Position numbers and translations under genes: made by a program
Assembly: GCF_003970915.1 (NCBI RefSeq)
Contig: NZ_RXOF01000008.1
Location: 211,505-275,504 of the forward strand
DNA length: 64,000 nt
Direction: 5' to 3'
From: Hymenobacter gummosus
GTDB taxonomy: Bacteria > Bacteroidota > Bacteroidia > Cytophagales > Hymenobacteraceae
Shown: piece after piece, positions 32,718-41,778 of the stretch
How the letters are laid out: each line of letters opens with the position of its first letter
Numbering within the stretch: position 1 is the first letter of the stretch
The notes under the pieces: generated by a model
The model's database searches: none
What the model was told of the DNA's origin: nothing
The model's input: the letters and a program-made list of their open reading frames with translations, nothing else

Positions 32718-33488
32718 TTATCGTCCCATCCAGCCGCCGTCGACGGTGAGGATGGTGCCGTGCACGTAGCTGCTGGCGTCGGAGGCCAGGAAGACGGTGG
32801 GGCCGGCGAAGTCGGCGGGGGTGCCCCAGCGGCCGGCGGGAATGCGGCCCAGGATGCTCTGGGAGCGGTCCGGGTCGTTGCGCAGGGCCTCGGTGTTGTC
32901 GGTGGCGATGTAGCCGGGGGCAATGGCGTTGACGTTCACGCCCTTGCCGGCCCATTCGTTGGCCAGGGCCTTCACCACGCTGCCGATGGCGCCTTTGCTC
33001 GCCGCGTAGCCGGGCACGTTGATGCCGCCCTGGAAGGTCAGCAGCGAGGCGGTGAAGATGATTTTGCCCGCGCCCTGCTGCACCATGCGCCCGCCGATGG
33101 CCCGGGCCACCCGGAACGGGGCGTCAAGGTTGATTTTCAGGACTTCATCCCACAGCTCGTCGGCGTGCTCGGCGGCCGGGGCGCGCTTGATGGTGCCGGC
33201 GTTGTTGACCAGGATGTCGATTTGCGGGAAGTCGGCCATGACCTGGGTCACGAAGGCGTCGGTGGCGGCGCGCTGGCTGAAGTCGCACTGGTAGGCGGTG
33301 AACCGGCGGCCCAGGGCCTGCACCTGCTGCTCGGTCTCGGAGCCCTGCAGCGCCATCGTGGCCGATACGCCGATGATGTCGGCGCCGGCGGCGGCCAGGC
33401 CCAGCGCCATGCCCTGGCCGATGCCCTTGTTGCAGCCCGTCACCAGGGCAATTTTTCCGGTCAGGTCGAAGGCAGGAAGTGTACTCAT
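32718..33488 (-). CDS. kduD: 2-dehydro-3-deoxy-D-gluconate 5-dehydrogenase (KduD-type SDR)
   Basis: 256 residues from the ATG at 33486-33488 (a TTG one codon earlier is less likely). Classical SDR: cofactor motif TGCNKGIG, NNAG, catalytic Tyr/Lys in YAASK and the C-terminal VDGGW. KduD reduces 2,5-diketo-3-deoxygluconate to 2-keto-3-deoxygluconate with NADH. It is paired with kduI directly downstream, as in most KduI/KduD operons, which supports this naming over a generic gluconate dehydrogenase. Confidence 0.9.
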   Translation of the reverse strand: MSTLPAFDLTGKIALVTGCNKGIGQGMALGLAAAGADIIGVSATMALQGSETEQQVQALGRRFTAYQCDFSQRAATDAFVTQVMADFPQIDILVNNAGTIKRAPAAEHADELWDEVLKINLDAPFRVARAIGGRMVQQGAGKIIFTASLLTFQGGINVPGYAASKGAIGSVVKALANEWAGKGVNVNAIAPGYIATDNTEALRNDPDRSQSILGRIPAGRWGTPADFAGPTVFLASDASSYVHGTILTVDGGWMGR

Positions 33489-33683
33489 CAAGCGAAAACG
33501 GGGCTAGGTGCGAAGACCAGCCCGTTTGGTCAGGCTGGCGGGCAAACTTAGGCAGGCCCCGGCAAACAACCCTACTGCGGCCTCCTGCATTTCGCAAAAG
33601 CCACTGATTGGGGACGCATTAACCGTTTCGCGAGGTTCTCAGCGTTCCTGAATGGCCGTGTAGCGCTGTCCTGAAAGCAGCTT

Positions 33684-33738
33684 CCCGCTCCGGCAAAGTC
33701 CCCTTCCACAAAAGTGGCCGAGGCTTCGCCGAAGCGGG
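33684..33738. repeat. Imperfect hairpin in the kduD-GH115 gap
   Basis: The arms 33684-33694 and 33728-33738 pair at 10 of 11 positions; within the loop CCACAAAAGTGG forms a smaller hairpin. It lies between GH115 (ends 33923) and kduD (starts 33488). It may be part of the same repeat family as the element at 33768. Confidence 0.5.
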
Positions 33739-33767
33739 AGACGTCGTGTAGTAGCTCGCTGGAAAGT

Positions 33768-33873
33768 GTCATGCAGAGCATTCTGCGCATCAAGCAGAGA
33801 CGAAGCGTCTCGCTCGGTAGTATTTCTATCGAGCTTCAGCACGCGAGATGCTTCGGCTGCGCCTCTGCATGAC
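33768..33873. repeat. MITE-like palindromic intergenic element
   Basis: About 106 bp bounded by perfect 11-bp inverted ends GTCATGCAGAG and CTCTGCATGAC, with imperfect internal complementarity around CGAAGC and GCTTCG. The style (GTCATGC...GAGC with CGAAGC) is that of dispersed non-coding palindromes common in Bacteroidota intergenic DNA. No coding capacity. The rest of 33489-33922 shows no gene. Confidence 0.65.
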
Positions 33874-33922
33874 GTTCTGTAGGCTTCTATTTCCTAAATA
33901 GCCTCACCAGCAGTCGGAGCCC

Positions 33923-36547
33923 CTACGGATTCTTCACCGCGCCGCGGGCACTCTCGGGCGGACCGAGGTAGCTGGGCTGCAGCCCGCCGCAGTCGATGAC
34001 GAGCTTCTGCAGCACCACGCCCGGGTCGACGCGCCAGAACCGGAGCGTGTGCTCCCCGGCGCCCACGGCGTGTTTCGACTCCTTAATAAGAATGTTGCGG
34101 GCCACGGCCTGCTCCCAGGGGCGGTTGCCGTTGTCGGCCACCAGGCCGGGGTGCAGGTTGATGACTTGCGGCGGCTCGTTGTCGAACGACACGGCGTAGC
34201 GCAGTCCGCCCTGCCCGGCAAAATCCAGTGTGGGGGCCAAATAGGCCTGCACTGTTACGGGGCCGGGGCTGCTCAAGCGCACGCGGTACTCCAGGCAGGG
34301 CGAGCCGGCCGTGGGCAGCGCGGCCGGGGCGGTGGCGGGCGTGGTCGTCACGGCCGAAAGGGTGCGGCCCAAATCGGGCAGCAGCTGCCACTTCACCCCG
34401 CCCGCGTCCACCGCCCGGCTGTAGTGCGCGGCTTCGATGCTCACGTAGCCGTCGGTTTCCATGAATGGTTCATTCCCAGCGGCCGACTGCGGCCGGGGCG
34501 CCGGGGCGGCCGGCAGGGCCAGCGCGGCGGCGGTAGTCTGGGCCAGGGTCTGCACCTCGGGCATCTTGTCCACGGGCGGCTGCTGCCAGTAGGTGTAGCC
34601 GATGTGGGTCTGGTCCATCATGTGGTTCCACTTACCGCCGGCCAGGGCGTGGTAGCGCTGCTTGATGTCGGCGTCCTTGGCAAACAGGGCCTTGGCTTTA
34701 TCGGCCAGCTCGTTGGTGTTGGCCGCGCCGGCTTTGGCGGCGGCGCGGTTCAGGGCCACGGTGTAGTACAGCTCATGCAGGTTGGCCGAGGCCACGATGG
34801 GGTGCAGCACCAGCTGGAAGTAGGCGTCGCGCTGGGCAGCGGGCAGCTGGGATTCCAGCGCCTCGGCCTGCTGACGCAGCTGCTGCCACTCGGCCATGAC
34901 GCGCGGCCACTCGGCGTAGTTGCTGAGGCTGTAGGTGTCGGCGTCGAGCAGCTCGGGCTTGCGGCGGCCGGCGTACTTGCCGTAGCGGGCCAGCAGCTCA
35001 CCGATGGCGGCTTCGTGCTTGGGGCCGAACTGCTGCGCGGCCCAGCGGCGGGCGTAGTCGGCCTCCTGGCCGGGGCTGATGCGGGCCGGGTTCCAGGCGT
35101 AATCGAGGAAGAAGCTGATGGGCAGCTCCATGGGCTTCAGGTCGCCCACGTTCACAATCCAGATCTGGTTGGCGCCGTACTGGTGGGCCAGGCTCATCTG
35201 CTCCCGGATGCGCGGCAGCGGGTTCGTGTTCAGCCACTTGTAGTTGCGCGGGCCGCCTACGTAGTCGAAGTGGTAGTAGATGCCGTAGCCGCCAGAGCGG
35301 GGCTTTTCGCCGGCCTTGGGCAGCTTGCGCAGGTTGCCCCAGTTGTCGTCGCAGAGCAGCAGGGTCACGTCGTCGGGCACGCGCATGCCGCGGTCGTAGT
35401 AGTCCTGCACCTCCTTGTAGAGGGCCCAGAGCTGGGGCGTCTGCTCGGCGGGTTTGCCGGTTACTTCGGCCAGTATCTTGCGTTGGTCGGCCACGATGCG
35501 CTCCAGCAGGGCAATGTTGCTGTCCTCGCTCATGGGCTCGTCGCCGTCGCCGCGCATGCCGATGGTGACGATACTCTCCTTGGTGCCCATGTTCACGATG
35601 CCCTGCCGCCAGAAGTCGGCCAGGGTTTTCTGGTTGGTCTGGTAGTTCCAGGCACCCGAGCCGAAGCGTTTCCACTCCTGCTGCGAACGGACCATGGGCT
35701 CGTGGTGCGAGGTGCCCATTACCACGCCGTACTCGTCGGCCAGCACCGGGCTTTGCTTGTCGTCGTCGTTGAAGGCGTTGCCCCACATGGCGGGCCAGAG
35801 GTAGTTGCCCTTGAGCCGCAGAATCAGCTCGAACACGTGCACGTACATCTTGGAGTTGATGCCGCCAAACTTTTCCTTGGCCCAGCCGCTGAGCGCCGGC
35901 GCTTCGTCGTTCAGGAAGATGCCGCGGTATTTCACTTTCGGCTCGCCCTGGCTGTGCCGGCCGGGCAGCACGTACAGCGCCTTTTGCGGCGTCACGGGCA
36001 CGTCGGCCCACCAGTACCAGGGCGACACCCCCATCTGCTGCGACAAATCATAGATGCCGTAGATGGTGCCGCGTTTGTCGCTGCCGGCCACCACCAGCGC
36101 CTGCTCCACGCCCGGCAGGGGCTTCTCCACAGTCTGCACCACGAAGGTTTCCCACTTGCCCGCCAACCCGCTGGCATCCAGCTTTTTGCTGCGGATCAGC
36201 CCGTCGATGAGCGGGCTCTTGCCGACGGTACCGATAATAACGACCTGCTTGCCGCTCGGGGCTTTATCGGTCGTCAGCGCGGGCTGCAGGCTGGTAACGC
36301 GGTTGATGTCGGCCTGCAGGTCGCGGGCGGCGCGCAGCACGCCGGGCCAGTCCTGGGCGCTGGCGAAGAGCGGGGCCGCCTGGCCGCCAGCCACCAGCGG
36401 GAAGCGGCCCTTGCCCTTGTCGGGCGAGACGTAGGCTTCGGCGCCGGGCACGGCCGGGCCGGCCAGGGAGGAGCCGGCGGCCGTCAGCAGAAGGAGCAGC
36501 AGCGGCAGCCAGCGCAGGCGGAGGGGAAAGGTCGAACGGAAAATCAT
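33923..36547 (-). CDS. Glycoside hydrolase family 115 alpha-glucuronidase
   Basis: 874 residues with signal peptide (1-29). GH115 enzymes remove (4-O-methyl-)glucuronic acid from internal xylose units of polymeric xylan. Family blocks present: GTIYGIYDLSQQMGVSPWYWW, YRGIFLNDEAPALSGWAKEK, YVHVFELILRLKGNYLWPAMW, MGTSHHEPM and GNLRKLP. The C-terminal region (about 680-860) is a beta-sandwich domain beginning METDGYVSIEAAHYSRA. It is separated from the upstream GH10 gene by a 188-bp palindromic repeat. It complements GH67 in the same locus. Confidence 0.94.
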   Translation of the reverse strand: MIFRSTFPLRLRWLPLLLLLLTAAGSSLAGPAVPGAEAYVSPDKGKGRFPLVAGGQAAPLFASAQDWPGVLRAARDLQADINRVTSLQPALTTDKAPSGKQVVIIGTVGKSPLIDGLIRSKKLDASGLAGKWETFVVQTVEKPLPGVEQALVVAGSDKRGTIYGIYDLSQQMGVSPWYWWADVPVTPQKALYVLPGRHSQGEPKVKYRGIFLNDEAPALSGWAKEKFGGINSKMYVHVFELILRLKGNYLWPAMWGNAFNDDDKQSPVLADEYGVVMGTSHHEPMVRSQQEWKRFGSGAWNYQTNQKTLADFWRQGIVNMGTKESIVTIGMRGDGDEPMSEDSNIALLERIVADQRKILAEVTGKPAEQTPQLWALYKEVQDYYDRGMRVPDDVTLLLCDDNWGNLRKLPKAGEKPRSGGYGIYYHFDYVGGPRNYKWLNTNPLPRIREQMSLAHQYGANQIWIVNVGDLKPMELPISFFLDYAWNPARISPGQEADYARRWAAQQFGPKHEAAIGELLARYGKYAGRRKPELLDADTYSLSNYAEWPRVMAEWQQLRQQAEALESQLPAAQRDAYFQLVLHPIVASANLHELYYTVALNRAAAKAGAANTNELADKAKALFAKDADIKQRYHALAGGKWNHMMDQTHIGYTYWQQPPVDKMPEVQTLAQTTAAALALPAAPAPRPQSAAGNEPFMETDGYVSIEAAHYSRAVDAGGVKWQLLPDLGRTLSAVTTTPATAPAALPTAGSPCLEYRVRLSSPGPVTVQAYLAPTLDFAGQGGLRYAVSFDNEPPQVINLHPGLVADNGNRPWEQAVARNILIKESKHAVGAGEHTLRFWRVDPGVVLQKLVIDCGGLQPSYLGPPESARGAVKNP

Positions 36548-36597
36548 AGGAATGCGAAACGCGAAGTAAGCAGTAACAGCGCAGTGGGCCGCTTGCT

Positions 36598-36785
36598 GTC
36601 ATCCTGAGCAGAGCGAAGGACCTTCCTCGCATCCTGCACCGCCGTTTAAGTCTTAGCTCCGACGTTCTTCGTGTGGGCAATGACACCTGTTGAGGCTAAT
36701 CAACCGGCCAGTGAAAAGCGTCTGCACTTCGTAGGCAGAGGCGGTGCGGGGTGCGAGGAAGGTCCTTCGCTTTGCTCAGGATGAC
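36598..36785. repeat. MITE-like element with 46-bp inverted ends
   Basis: The arms 36598-36643 and 36740-36785 are inverted repeats with 3 mismatches in 46; the outer ends are GTCATCCTGAGC and its complement. The core between them has no open frame of note. The GTCATCCTGAGC end is a widespread intergenic repeat type in Hymenobacter and other Bacteroidota. It fills nearly the whole gap between the GH10 and GH115 genes. Confidence 0.88.
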
Positions 36786-36812
36786 GTTCTTTGTTATTGG
36801 CTCGTACCAGCT

Positions 36813-37913
36813 CTAGAACTTCACCACCGCCTGGTAGGCCTTTTTGGGCTGCAGGTTCTGGTCGAAGAGCAGGGGGTAGTTTTTGCGGCCGGGCACGGGG
36901 TAGGTGTCCAGCCAGGTGTACTTGTCCGACACGTTCCAGAACGTGACGCCGGTGAGGTGCTTTTTGTAGTCGCGGAACACGCGGAAGAACATCTGGTACT
37001 GCGCCGCCTGCTTCTGCTCCAGCTCCGGCGTGTAGGCGTCCGATTCGTCGGGGCGGCGGGCCCGGCGCTCCTTTTCCCAGGGGTACACCGACACGTCCAG
37101 CTCCGTAATCTGCACCTGCAGGCCCAGGGAGGCAAACTGCTCGATGGCCGTGCGCAGCTCCTGCTCCGTGGGCTCGAAGATGGACCAGTGCCCTTGCAGG
37201 CCCACGCCGTGCACGGGCACGCCCGCGTCCTTGAGCTTTTTGAGCAGGCGGTACACCCGCTCCCGCTTCTCGGGCCGCTCGGTGTTGTAGTCGTTGTAGA
37301 AAAGCACCGCCTTGGGGTCGGCGGCGTGGGCGTACTCGAAGGCCTTCACGATGAAGTCCTCCCCGCAGATCTGGTACCACTCCGAGTTGCGCAGAAACGC
37401 CTGGGGGTTGTCGTCAATGGCCTCGTTGACCACGTCCCAGGCGTAAATCCGGCCCTTGTAGCGCTTCACCACCGTTTCGATGTGGCTTTTCAGCCGCGCC
37501 AGCAGCACGTCTTTCGATACCTGTTTGCCCTGCGCGTCTTTGAAGAGCCACTTGGGCGTCTGCTCGTGCCAGCACAGGGTATGGCCGCGCACCCGCAGCT
37601 TGTTGGCCTGCGCGAAATCCACAATGGCGTCGGCATCGGTCCAGAAGTAGCGGTTTTCCTCCGGGTGAATCGGGCCCATTTTCATGGCGTTTTCCGGGGT
37701 CACGCTGTTGAACTGCGCCTTGATCAGCGCCGCCTCCGGGCCTTTGATGGACTGCGGCCCCACGGCCACGCCCACCGGAAAGTAGTCCTTGTAGTAGTCC
37801 TTGAGGCCTTTGTCGGCCGCGGGGCGCCGGCTGCTGCCGAGCAGGCCGGCGGCGCTCAGCAGCACCGCGGCGCCAAGCAGGCGGCGGGAGGGAAACCGGG
37901 AAGTAAGCGTCAT
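36813..37913 (-). CDS. Glycoside hydrolase family 10 endo-beta-1,4-xylanase
   Basis: 366 residues from the ATG at 37911-37913, chosen because a signal peptide starts there. It is a single GH10 barrel: HTLCWHEQTP, acid/base Glu164 in WDVVNEA and nucleophile Glu271 in ITELDV. No accessory module and no T9SS domain, so it is probably periplasmic and acts on imported xylo-oligosaccharides, while the larger GH10 at 39754 works outside. It lies between GH51 and GH115 in the run. Confidence 0.94.
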   Translation of the reverse strand: MTLTSRFPSRRLLGAAVLLSAAGLLGSSRRPAADKGLKDYYKDYFPVGVAVGPQSIKGPEAALIKAQFNSVTPENAMKMGPIHPEENRYFWTDADAIVDFAQANKLRVRGHTLCWHEQTPKWLFKDAQGKQVSKDVLLARLKSHIETVVKRYKGRIYAWDVVNEAIDDNPQAFLRNSEWYQICGEDFIVKAFEYAHAADPKAVLFYNDYNTERPEKRERVYRLLKKLKDAGVPVHGVGLQGHWSIFEPTEQELRTAIEQFASLGLQVQITELDVSVYPWEKERRARRPDESDAYTPELEQKQAAQYQMFFRVFRDYKKHLTGVTFWNVSDKYTWLDTYPVPGRKNYPLLFDQNLQPKKAYQAVVKF

Positions 37914-37970
37914 CGTGTTGGGTGGTAAAAAATGGTCAGGCCAGCCGGCCGAAGCCGCGTTTCGGAGTTG

Positions 37971-38002
37971 AGGGGCGCCATTCACTCACCAAATGCGCCC
38001 CT
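37971..38002. terminator. Hairpin in the GH51-GH10 gap
   Basis: An 8-bp GC-rich stem (37971-37978 with 37995-38002) and a 16-nt loop, 61 bp after the GH51 stop codon. No T run on the minus strand; it could be an RNA-stabilizing or attenuating hairpin. Confidence 0.45.
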
Positions 38003-38063
38003 TATTCCGCCCGCGGCCCCAGCCAGCCGGTCCCGACGTTGCTTATGCGGACCGCGCGGCCCG

Positions 38064-39611
38064 TTAGTTCAGCGCCAGCACCACCACCGATTTCGGCGGC
38101 AGCGTCACGCTCAGTTTGTCGCCCTTGCGCTTGGCTCCTTTGAAGTCGGCCAGCTGCACGGCATTGGGTTTGTCGAATGTGTTGTAGTCGTTGACTTTGG
38201 CCGACGTCAGCACCCGGCCGCTCACCGTTTTCCAGCTCTGCCCGGGCAGGCCGGCTTCCAGCGTCAGCGGTTTATTGGGGTCCAGGTTCACCAAAGACAG
38301 GTGCATGGTGCCGGTTTTGTCCTTGGAGGCCGAGGCGTTCAGGGCCGGAATTTTCTCGGTGCCGCGCACGTAGTCGGGGCTCTGGAACTGCAGGGGCAGG
38401 TACTCCGCGTCCTGGTGCACCTGGTAGAGGTCGAAAACGTGGTAGGTGGGCGTCAGCAGCATCTTTTCCTTGTCAGTCAGCACCAGGGCCTGCAGCACGT
38501 TCACGGCCTGGGCCAGGTTGGCCCCGCGCACCCGGTCGCAGTGGTTGTTGAAGATGTTCAGGGTGCTGGCGGCCACCAGGGCGTCGCGCAGGGTGTTTTG
38601 CTGGTACAGAAAGCCCGGGTTGGTGCCCGGCTCCACGTCGGTCCACACGCCCCACTCGTCCACCAGCAGGGCCACCTTCTTGTCGGGGTCGTACTTGTCC
38701 ATGATGGCCGCGTGCCGGGTCACCACCTGGTCCATTTTCAGCCCGTTGCGCAGGGTGTTGAAGTACTGCTGCTCGTCGAACTGCGTGGCCGAGCCCTTGG
38801 AGCCCGTCCAGCTGCCCGTCGGCAGGGTGTACTGGTGCAGCGTCAGGCCCCACATCATGTTCAGCGGAATCTGCTTCATGCACGTCTCGGTCCAGTGCGC
38901 GTCGTCGCCGTTGGCCCCGCTCACGATGCGCTTGAGCTTGGTGCCGGGGTAGTCGTGGGCGAAGGTGGCGTAGCGCTTGTACACGTCGGTGTAGTACTCG
39001 GCCGTCATGTTGCCGCCGCAGCCCCAGCTTTCGTTGCCGATGCCCCACCAACTGACTTTGTAGGGCTCCGGGTGGCCGTATTGGCGGCGCTGCAGCACCA
39101 GCGGGGTGTCGTGGCTGGCGTTGAGGTACTCCATCCAGCCGGCCATTTCCTCCACCGTGCCGCTGCCCACGTTGGCCGCCAGGTAGGGCTCGGTGCCGAG
39201 CAGCTGGCACAGCTCCAGAAACTCGTGCGTGCCGAAGCTATTGTCCTCCACCACGTCGCCCCACCACAGGTTCAGCATCTTGGGGCGCTGGGCCGTGGGG
39301 CCCACCCCATCGCGCCAGTGGTAGGTATCAGCGAAGCAGCCGCCGGGCCAGCGCAGGTTGGGTACCTTGATTTTCTGGAGGGCCTGCACCACGTCCATGC
39401 GGATGCGGCCCTGCTTGGGCACGTTCAGCTTCTCGTCGACCCAGAAGCCGTCGTAGATGCAGCGGCCCAGGTGCTCGGCGAAATGGCCCTGGATGTGCTT
39501 GCTGATGATGAGCTTGGGGTTGCCGGGCTGCACGGTGAGCTGCACCGGCTGCTGGGCCTGGGCGGCGGTGGCGGTTAGGAGTAGGCCGAGGGCGAGGTGG
39601 CGGAAGCGCAT
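38064..39611 (-). CDS. GH51 alpha-L-arabinofuranosidase
   Basis: 515 residues with signal peptide (cleavage after AQA, about residue 20). GH51 barrel with GHFAEHLGRCIYDG, LRWPGGCFAD, acid/base Glu194 in GIGNESWGCGGNM and nucleophile Glu319 in LLVDEWG. It removes L-arabinofuranosyl side chains from arabinoxylan or arabino-oligosaccharides. The C-terminal beta domain ends KSVVVLALN. It sits between the two GH10 genes of the xylan run. Confidence 0.94.
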   Translation of the reverse strand: MRFRHLALGLLLTATAAQAQQPVQLTVQPGNPKLIISKHIQGHFAEHLGRCIYDGFWVDEKLNVPKQGRIRMDVVQALQKIKVPNLRWPGGCFADTYHWRDGVGPTAQRPKMLNLWWGDVVEDNSFGTHEFLELCQLLGTEPYLAANVGSGTVEEMAGWMEYLNASHDTPLVLQRRQYGHPEPYKVSWWGIGNESWGCGGNMTAEYYTDVYKRYATFAHDYPGTKLKRIVSGANGDDAHWTETCMKQIPLNMMWGLTLHQYTLPTGSWTGSKGSATQFDEQQYFNTLRNGLKMDQVVTRHAAIMDKYDPDKKVALLVDEWGVWTDVEPGTNPGFLYQQNTLRDALVAASTLNIFNNHCDRVRGANLAQAVNVLQALVLTDKEKMLLTPTYHVFDLYQVHQDAEYLPLQFQSPDYVRGTEKIPALNASASKDKTGTMHLSLVNLDPNKPLTLEAGLPGQSWKTVSGRVLTSAKVNDYNTFDKPNAVQLADFKGAKRKGDKLSVTLPPKSVVVLALN

Positions 39612-39645
39612 GAGGAAGAAGCAGTCCGGGCTTGGATTAGTTTAG

Positions 39646-39685
39646 CCCGCAGAGGACGCGGAAGGTTGCGCAGACGACGCAGAGG
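39646..39685. repeat. Degenerate CGCAGAGG intergenic repeat, copy 1
   Basis: About 40 bp of repeated CCGCAGAGG/GCGCAGA-like words between the GH51 and GH10 genes, closely similar to the segment at 41733-41773. Confidence 0.6.
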
Positions 39686-39711
39686 CTGGTCTGGCGGGGT
39701 CGTTCAACGAT

Positions 39712-39745
39712 AGTGGTACTACGACTTTGGAGTCGTAGTACCACT
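39712..39745. terminator. Perfect 15-bp palindromic hairpin after the T9SS xylanase gene
   Basis: The stem 39712-39726 pairs with 39731-39745 without mismatch around a TTGG loop (CCAA on the minus strand). It lies 9 bp after the stop codon of the xylanase gene (39754). No T run follows; terminator or 3'-end protecting role is likely. Confidence 0.7.
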
Positions 39746-39753
39746 TGCGGGGT

Positions 39754-41643
39754 TTATTCGATGAGCAGCTTGCTGGTGGCCTGGCCGCCCTGGGCATCGA
39801 GCAGCTGCACGGCGTAGAGGCCGGCGGCCAGCTTGAGCTGCAGCGGCACGGTGGCCTGGCCGCGCAGCGCCTGCTCGTGCACCACCCGGCCCAGGCGGTC
39901 GGTGATGCGCAGGTGGGTCATCTGCTCGGTGCCCGTAAGGGTGAAGCGGCCGTCGGCGGCGGGGTTCGGGAACAGGCGCACTGCGGCCGCGGCGGCGCTG
40001 GTTCGGGTGCCCAGCACGGTGGTGCGCACGTAGTTCTGCAGCCACACGAAGGCCGAGCGTTCGGTGTTATCGGTCATGCCCAGGTAGGCGCCCTGGGTGC
40101 TGCGCCAGTGGCCCGGGCGGTAGCCCCAGAGCGTGACGCCGCGCACGGCCGGGTGCTCCCACAGCGAGGGGAAGATGCGCTGGAACTCCGCCAGCTGAAT
40201 GGCGTCGTCGAGCTGGCCGCTGCTGTTCACCCCGTCGATGTCCAGCTCCGTGATGTACAGGGGCTTACCGGCCGAGGCCAGCGTGGTCAGGTTGGCCGCC
40301 AGCGTGGCGGCCGGGATGCCGCGCGTCTCGAAAGCATGGCCCTGAATCCCGACGCCGTCGACCAGGTTGCGGGCCACCAGCAGGTTCACCAGGTTGAGGT
40401 AGCGCTGGGCGTTGGTGTTGTTGGTGATGACGCCGTAGTCGTTGATGAGCAGCTGGGCGTTGGGGAAGTACTGGCGCGCCAGCTGGAAGGAGGTGATGAC
40501 CCAGTCCCAGCCCGTAGCGCCGGCCCCGCCGAGGGCGTTGTAGTAATTGCCGGCCCCGCTGCCGGGCGTGTTCGGACCGTTGTTGCCCGTCGAGCCGTTC
40601 AGGGGCAAATCGTTCAGGGCCTCGTTCACCACCTCAATCTGGTCGATGTTGGGGTAGCGCTGGGCCACGGCCTGAAACCACTCCCGGATTTCGGCCAGCT
40701 GGTCGGCGTCCGAAAGGTTTTCAATCCAGATGGGCTGCTGCGCCCCCCAGATGAGCGTGTGCATCTTGAAGGGGAAGCCGTTGCGCCGGGCCAGGTTGTA
40801 GGACGAGTCCAGCTCGGCCCAGTTCATCTGGTTGCGGGTGCCCTCCACCGAGCCCCACTTGCCCGCGTTTTCGGGCGTCACCTGGTTGAAGTACTTGTTG
40901 AAGAACACTTTCTGCGGCGTGCTCCACACCCCGCCCAGAAACTTCGGCTTGCCCTGGGCCATGGGCGGCCCGGCGGGCACGAAGGTCACCGGCGGCGTGG
41001 CCGTGCCCTGCTGGTTGTTGTCGAGCTGGTCGGTGGTGAAGAATAGGCCGGTCTGCCCGAACACCAGCTTGTCGATGTCGAGCCCGTCTTCGCGCGCCCC
41101 GAGCTGGAAGGTCTGCGTCAGCGCCCCGGCCGAAACGGTAAAGCTGATGGGCGCTTCCCCGCCGTTGAACCTCGACAGGTTCAGCCACTTCCACACGCCC
41201 GAGCCAGCCCCGCCGGCGCCTTCCACGGCCACGTTGCCGCTGCCGCTGGGGTAGCCCACCGCGTTCAGGTTGTTGACGGTAATCCAGTTGGAGTCATCCG
41301 CCGGCAGCTTCTGGCCGAAGCCGTTGGCGTAGTAAAAGCTGTCGTCGTTGGCCCCGGCCGAGCCCACCCGCACCCGGGCGTACAAGTCGTAGGAGCCGGC
41401 GCCCGGAAACGTCACCGAGTAGGTGATGACGCGGGCCGCCGTGCCGGGGTTCTGGGCGTTGATGGTGGCCGTGGGCGTGACGGTGACGTACTGCACGCCG
41501 CTGGCAGTCTGGCTCAGCCAGTCGGCGCCGGCGGTGCCGCCTTCGGCTTGCTGGAGTACCGGCGCGTTCTGCGCCTGCGCGGTGGTGGCCCCCAGGCTCA
41601 GTAGCCCGAGCGCGGCCAGGAATAGCGTAGTTTTTGAGTTCAT
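39754..41643 (-). CDS. Secreted GH10 xylanase with N-terminal carbohydrate-binding module and T9SS sorting domain
   Basis: 629 residues. Signal peptide (1-24), then a beta-sandwich module (about 30-190; LQQAEGGTAGADWL, ARVRVGSAGANDDSFYY) that is probably carbohydrate-binding. The GH10 barrel follows (about 210-545) with VTPENAGKW, HTLIWGAQQP, acid/base Glu in IEVVNEALND and nucleophile Glu in YITELDIDG. The T9SS domain closes the protein (about 557-629; LFPNPAADGRF, ending KLLIE). It should be the extracellular endo-xylanase of the locus. Confidence 0.94.
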   Translation of the reverse strand: MNSKTTLFLAALGLLSLGATTAQAQNAPVLQQAEGGTAGADWLSQTASGVQYVTVTPTATINAQNPGTAARVITYSVTFPGAGSYDLYARVRVGSAGANDDSFYYANGFGQKLPADDSNWITVNNLNAVGYPSGSGNVAVEGAGGAGSGVWKWLNLSRFNGGEAPISFTVSAGALTQTFQLGAREDGLDIDKLVFGQTGLFFTTDQLDNNQQGTATPPVTFVPAGPPMAQGKPKFLGGVWSTPQKVFFNKYFNQVTPENAGKWGSVEGTRNQMNWAELDSSYNLARRNGFPFKMHTLIWGAQQPIWIENLSDADQLAEIREWFQAVAQRYPNIDQIEVVNEALNDLPLNGSTGNNGPNTPGSGAGNYYNALGGAGATGWDWVITSFQLARQYFPNAQLLINDYGVITNNTNAQRYLNLVNLLVARNLVDGVGIQGHAFETRGIPAATLAANLTTLASAGKPLYITELDIDGVNSSGQLDDAIQLAEFQRIFPSLWEHPAVRGVTLWGYRPGHWRSTQGAYLGMTDNTERSAFVWLQNYVRTTVLGTRTSAAAAAVRLFPNPAADGRFTLTGTEQMTHLRITDRLGRVVHEQALRGQATVPLQLKLAAGLYAVQLLDAQGGQATSKLLIE

Positions 41644-41732
41644 ATTGGTGTTGGGAATGCGGGCCGTAATCAGCGGCCCCGGTGGTTGGTAGTCGGAAAG
41701 AATGTTGCGCCGGGCGGCGCGGGCGTCAGGTT

Positions 41733-41773
41733 CCCGCAGAGGTCCGCAGAAGAGACGCGGAGGTGCGCAGAGG
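41733..41773. repeat. Degenerate CGCAGAGG intergenic repeat, copy 2
   Basis: Similar to 39646-39685; it sits 6 bp from the stop codon of the GH3 gene and about 90 bp upstream of the xylanase start. Confidence 0.6.
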
Positions 41774-41778
41774 CCGTT

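Noticed and set aside
33619-33632. LacI half-site AACCGTTT upstream of kduD
   Set aside because: Only a half-palindrome; the central CG and flanks do not form a symmetric site.
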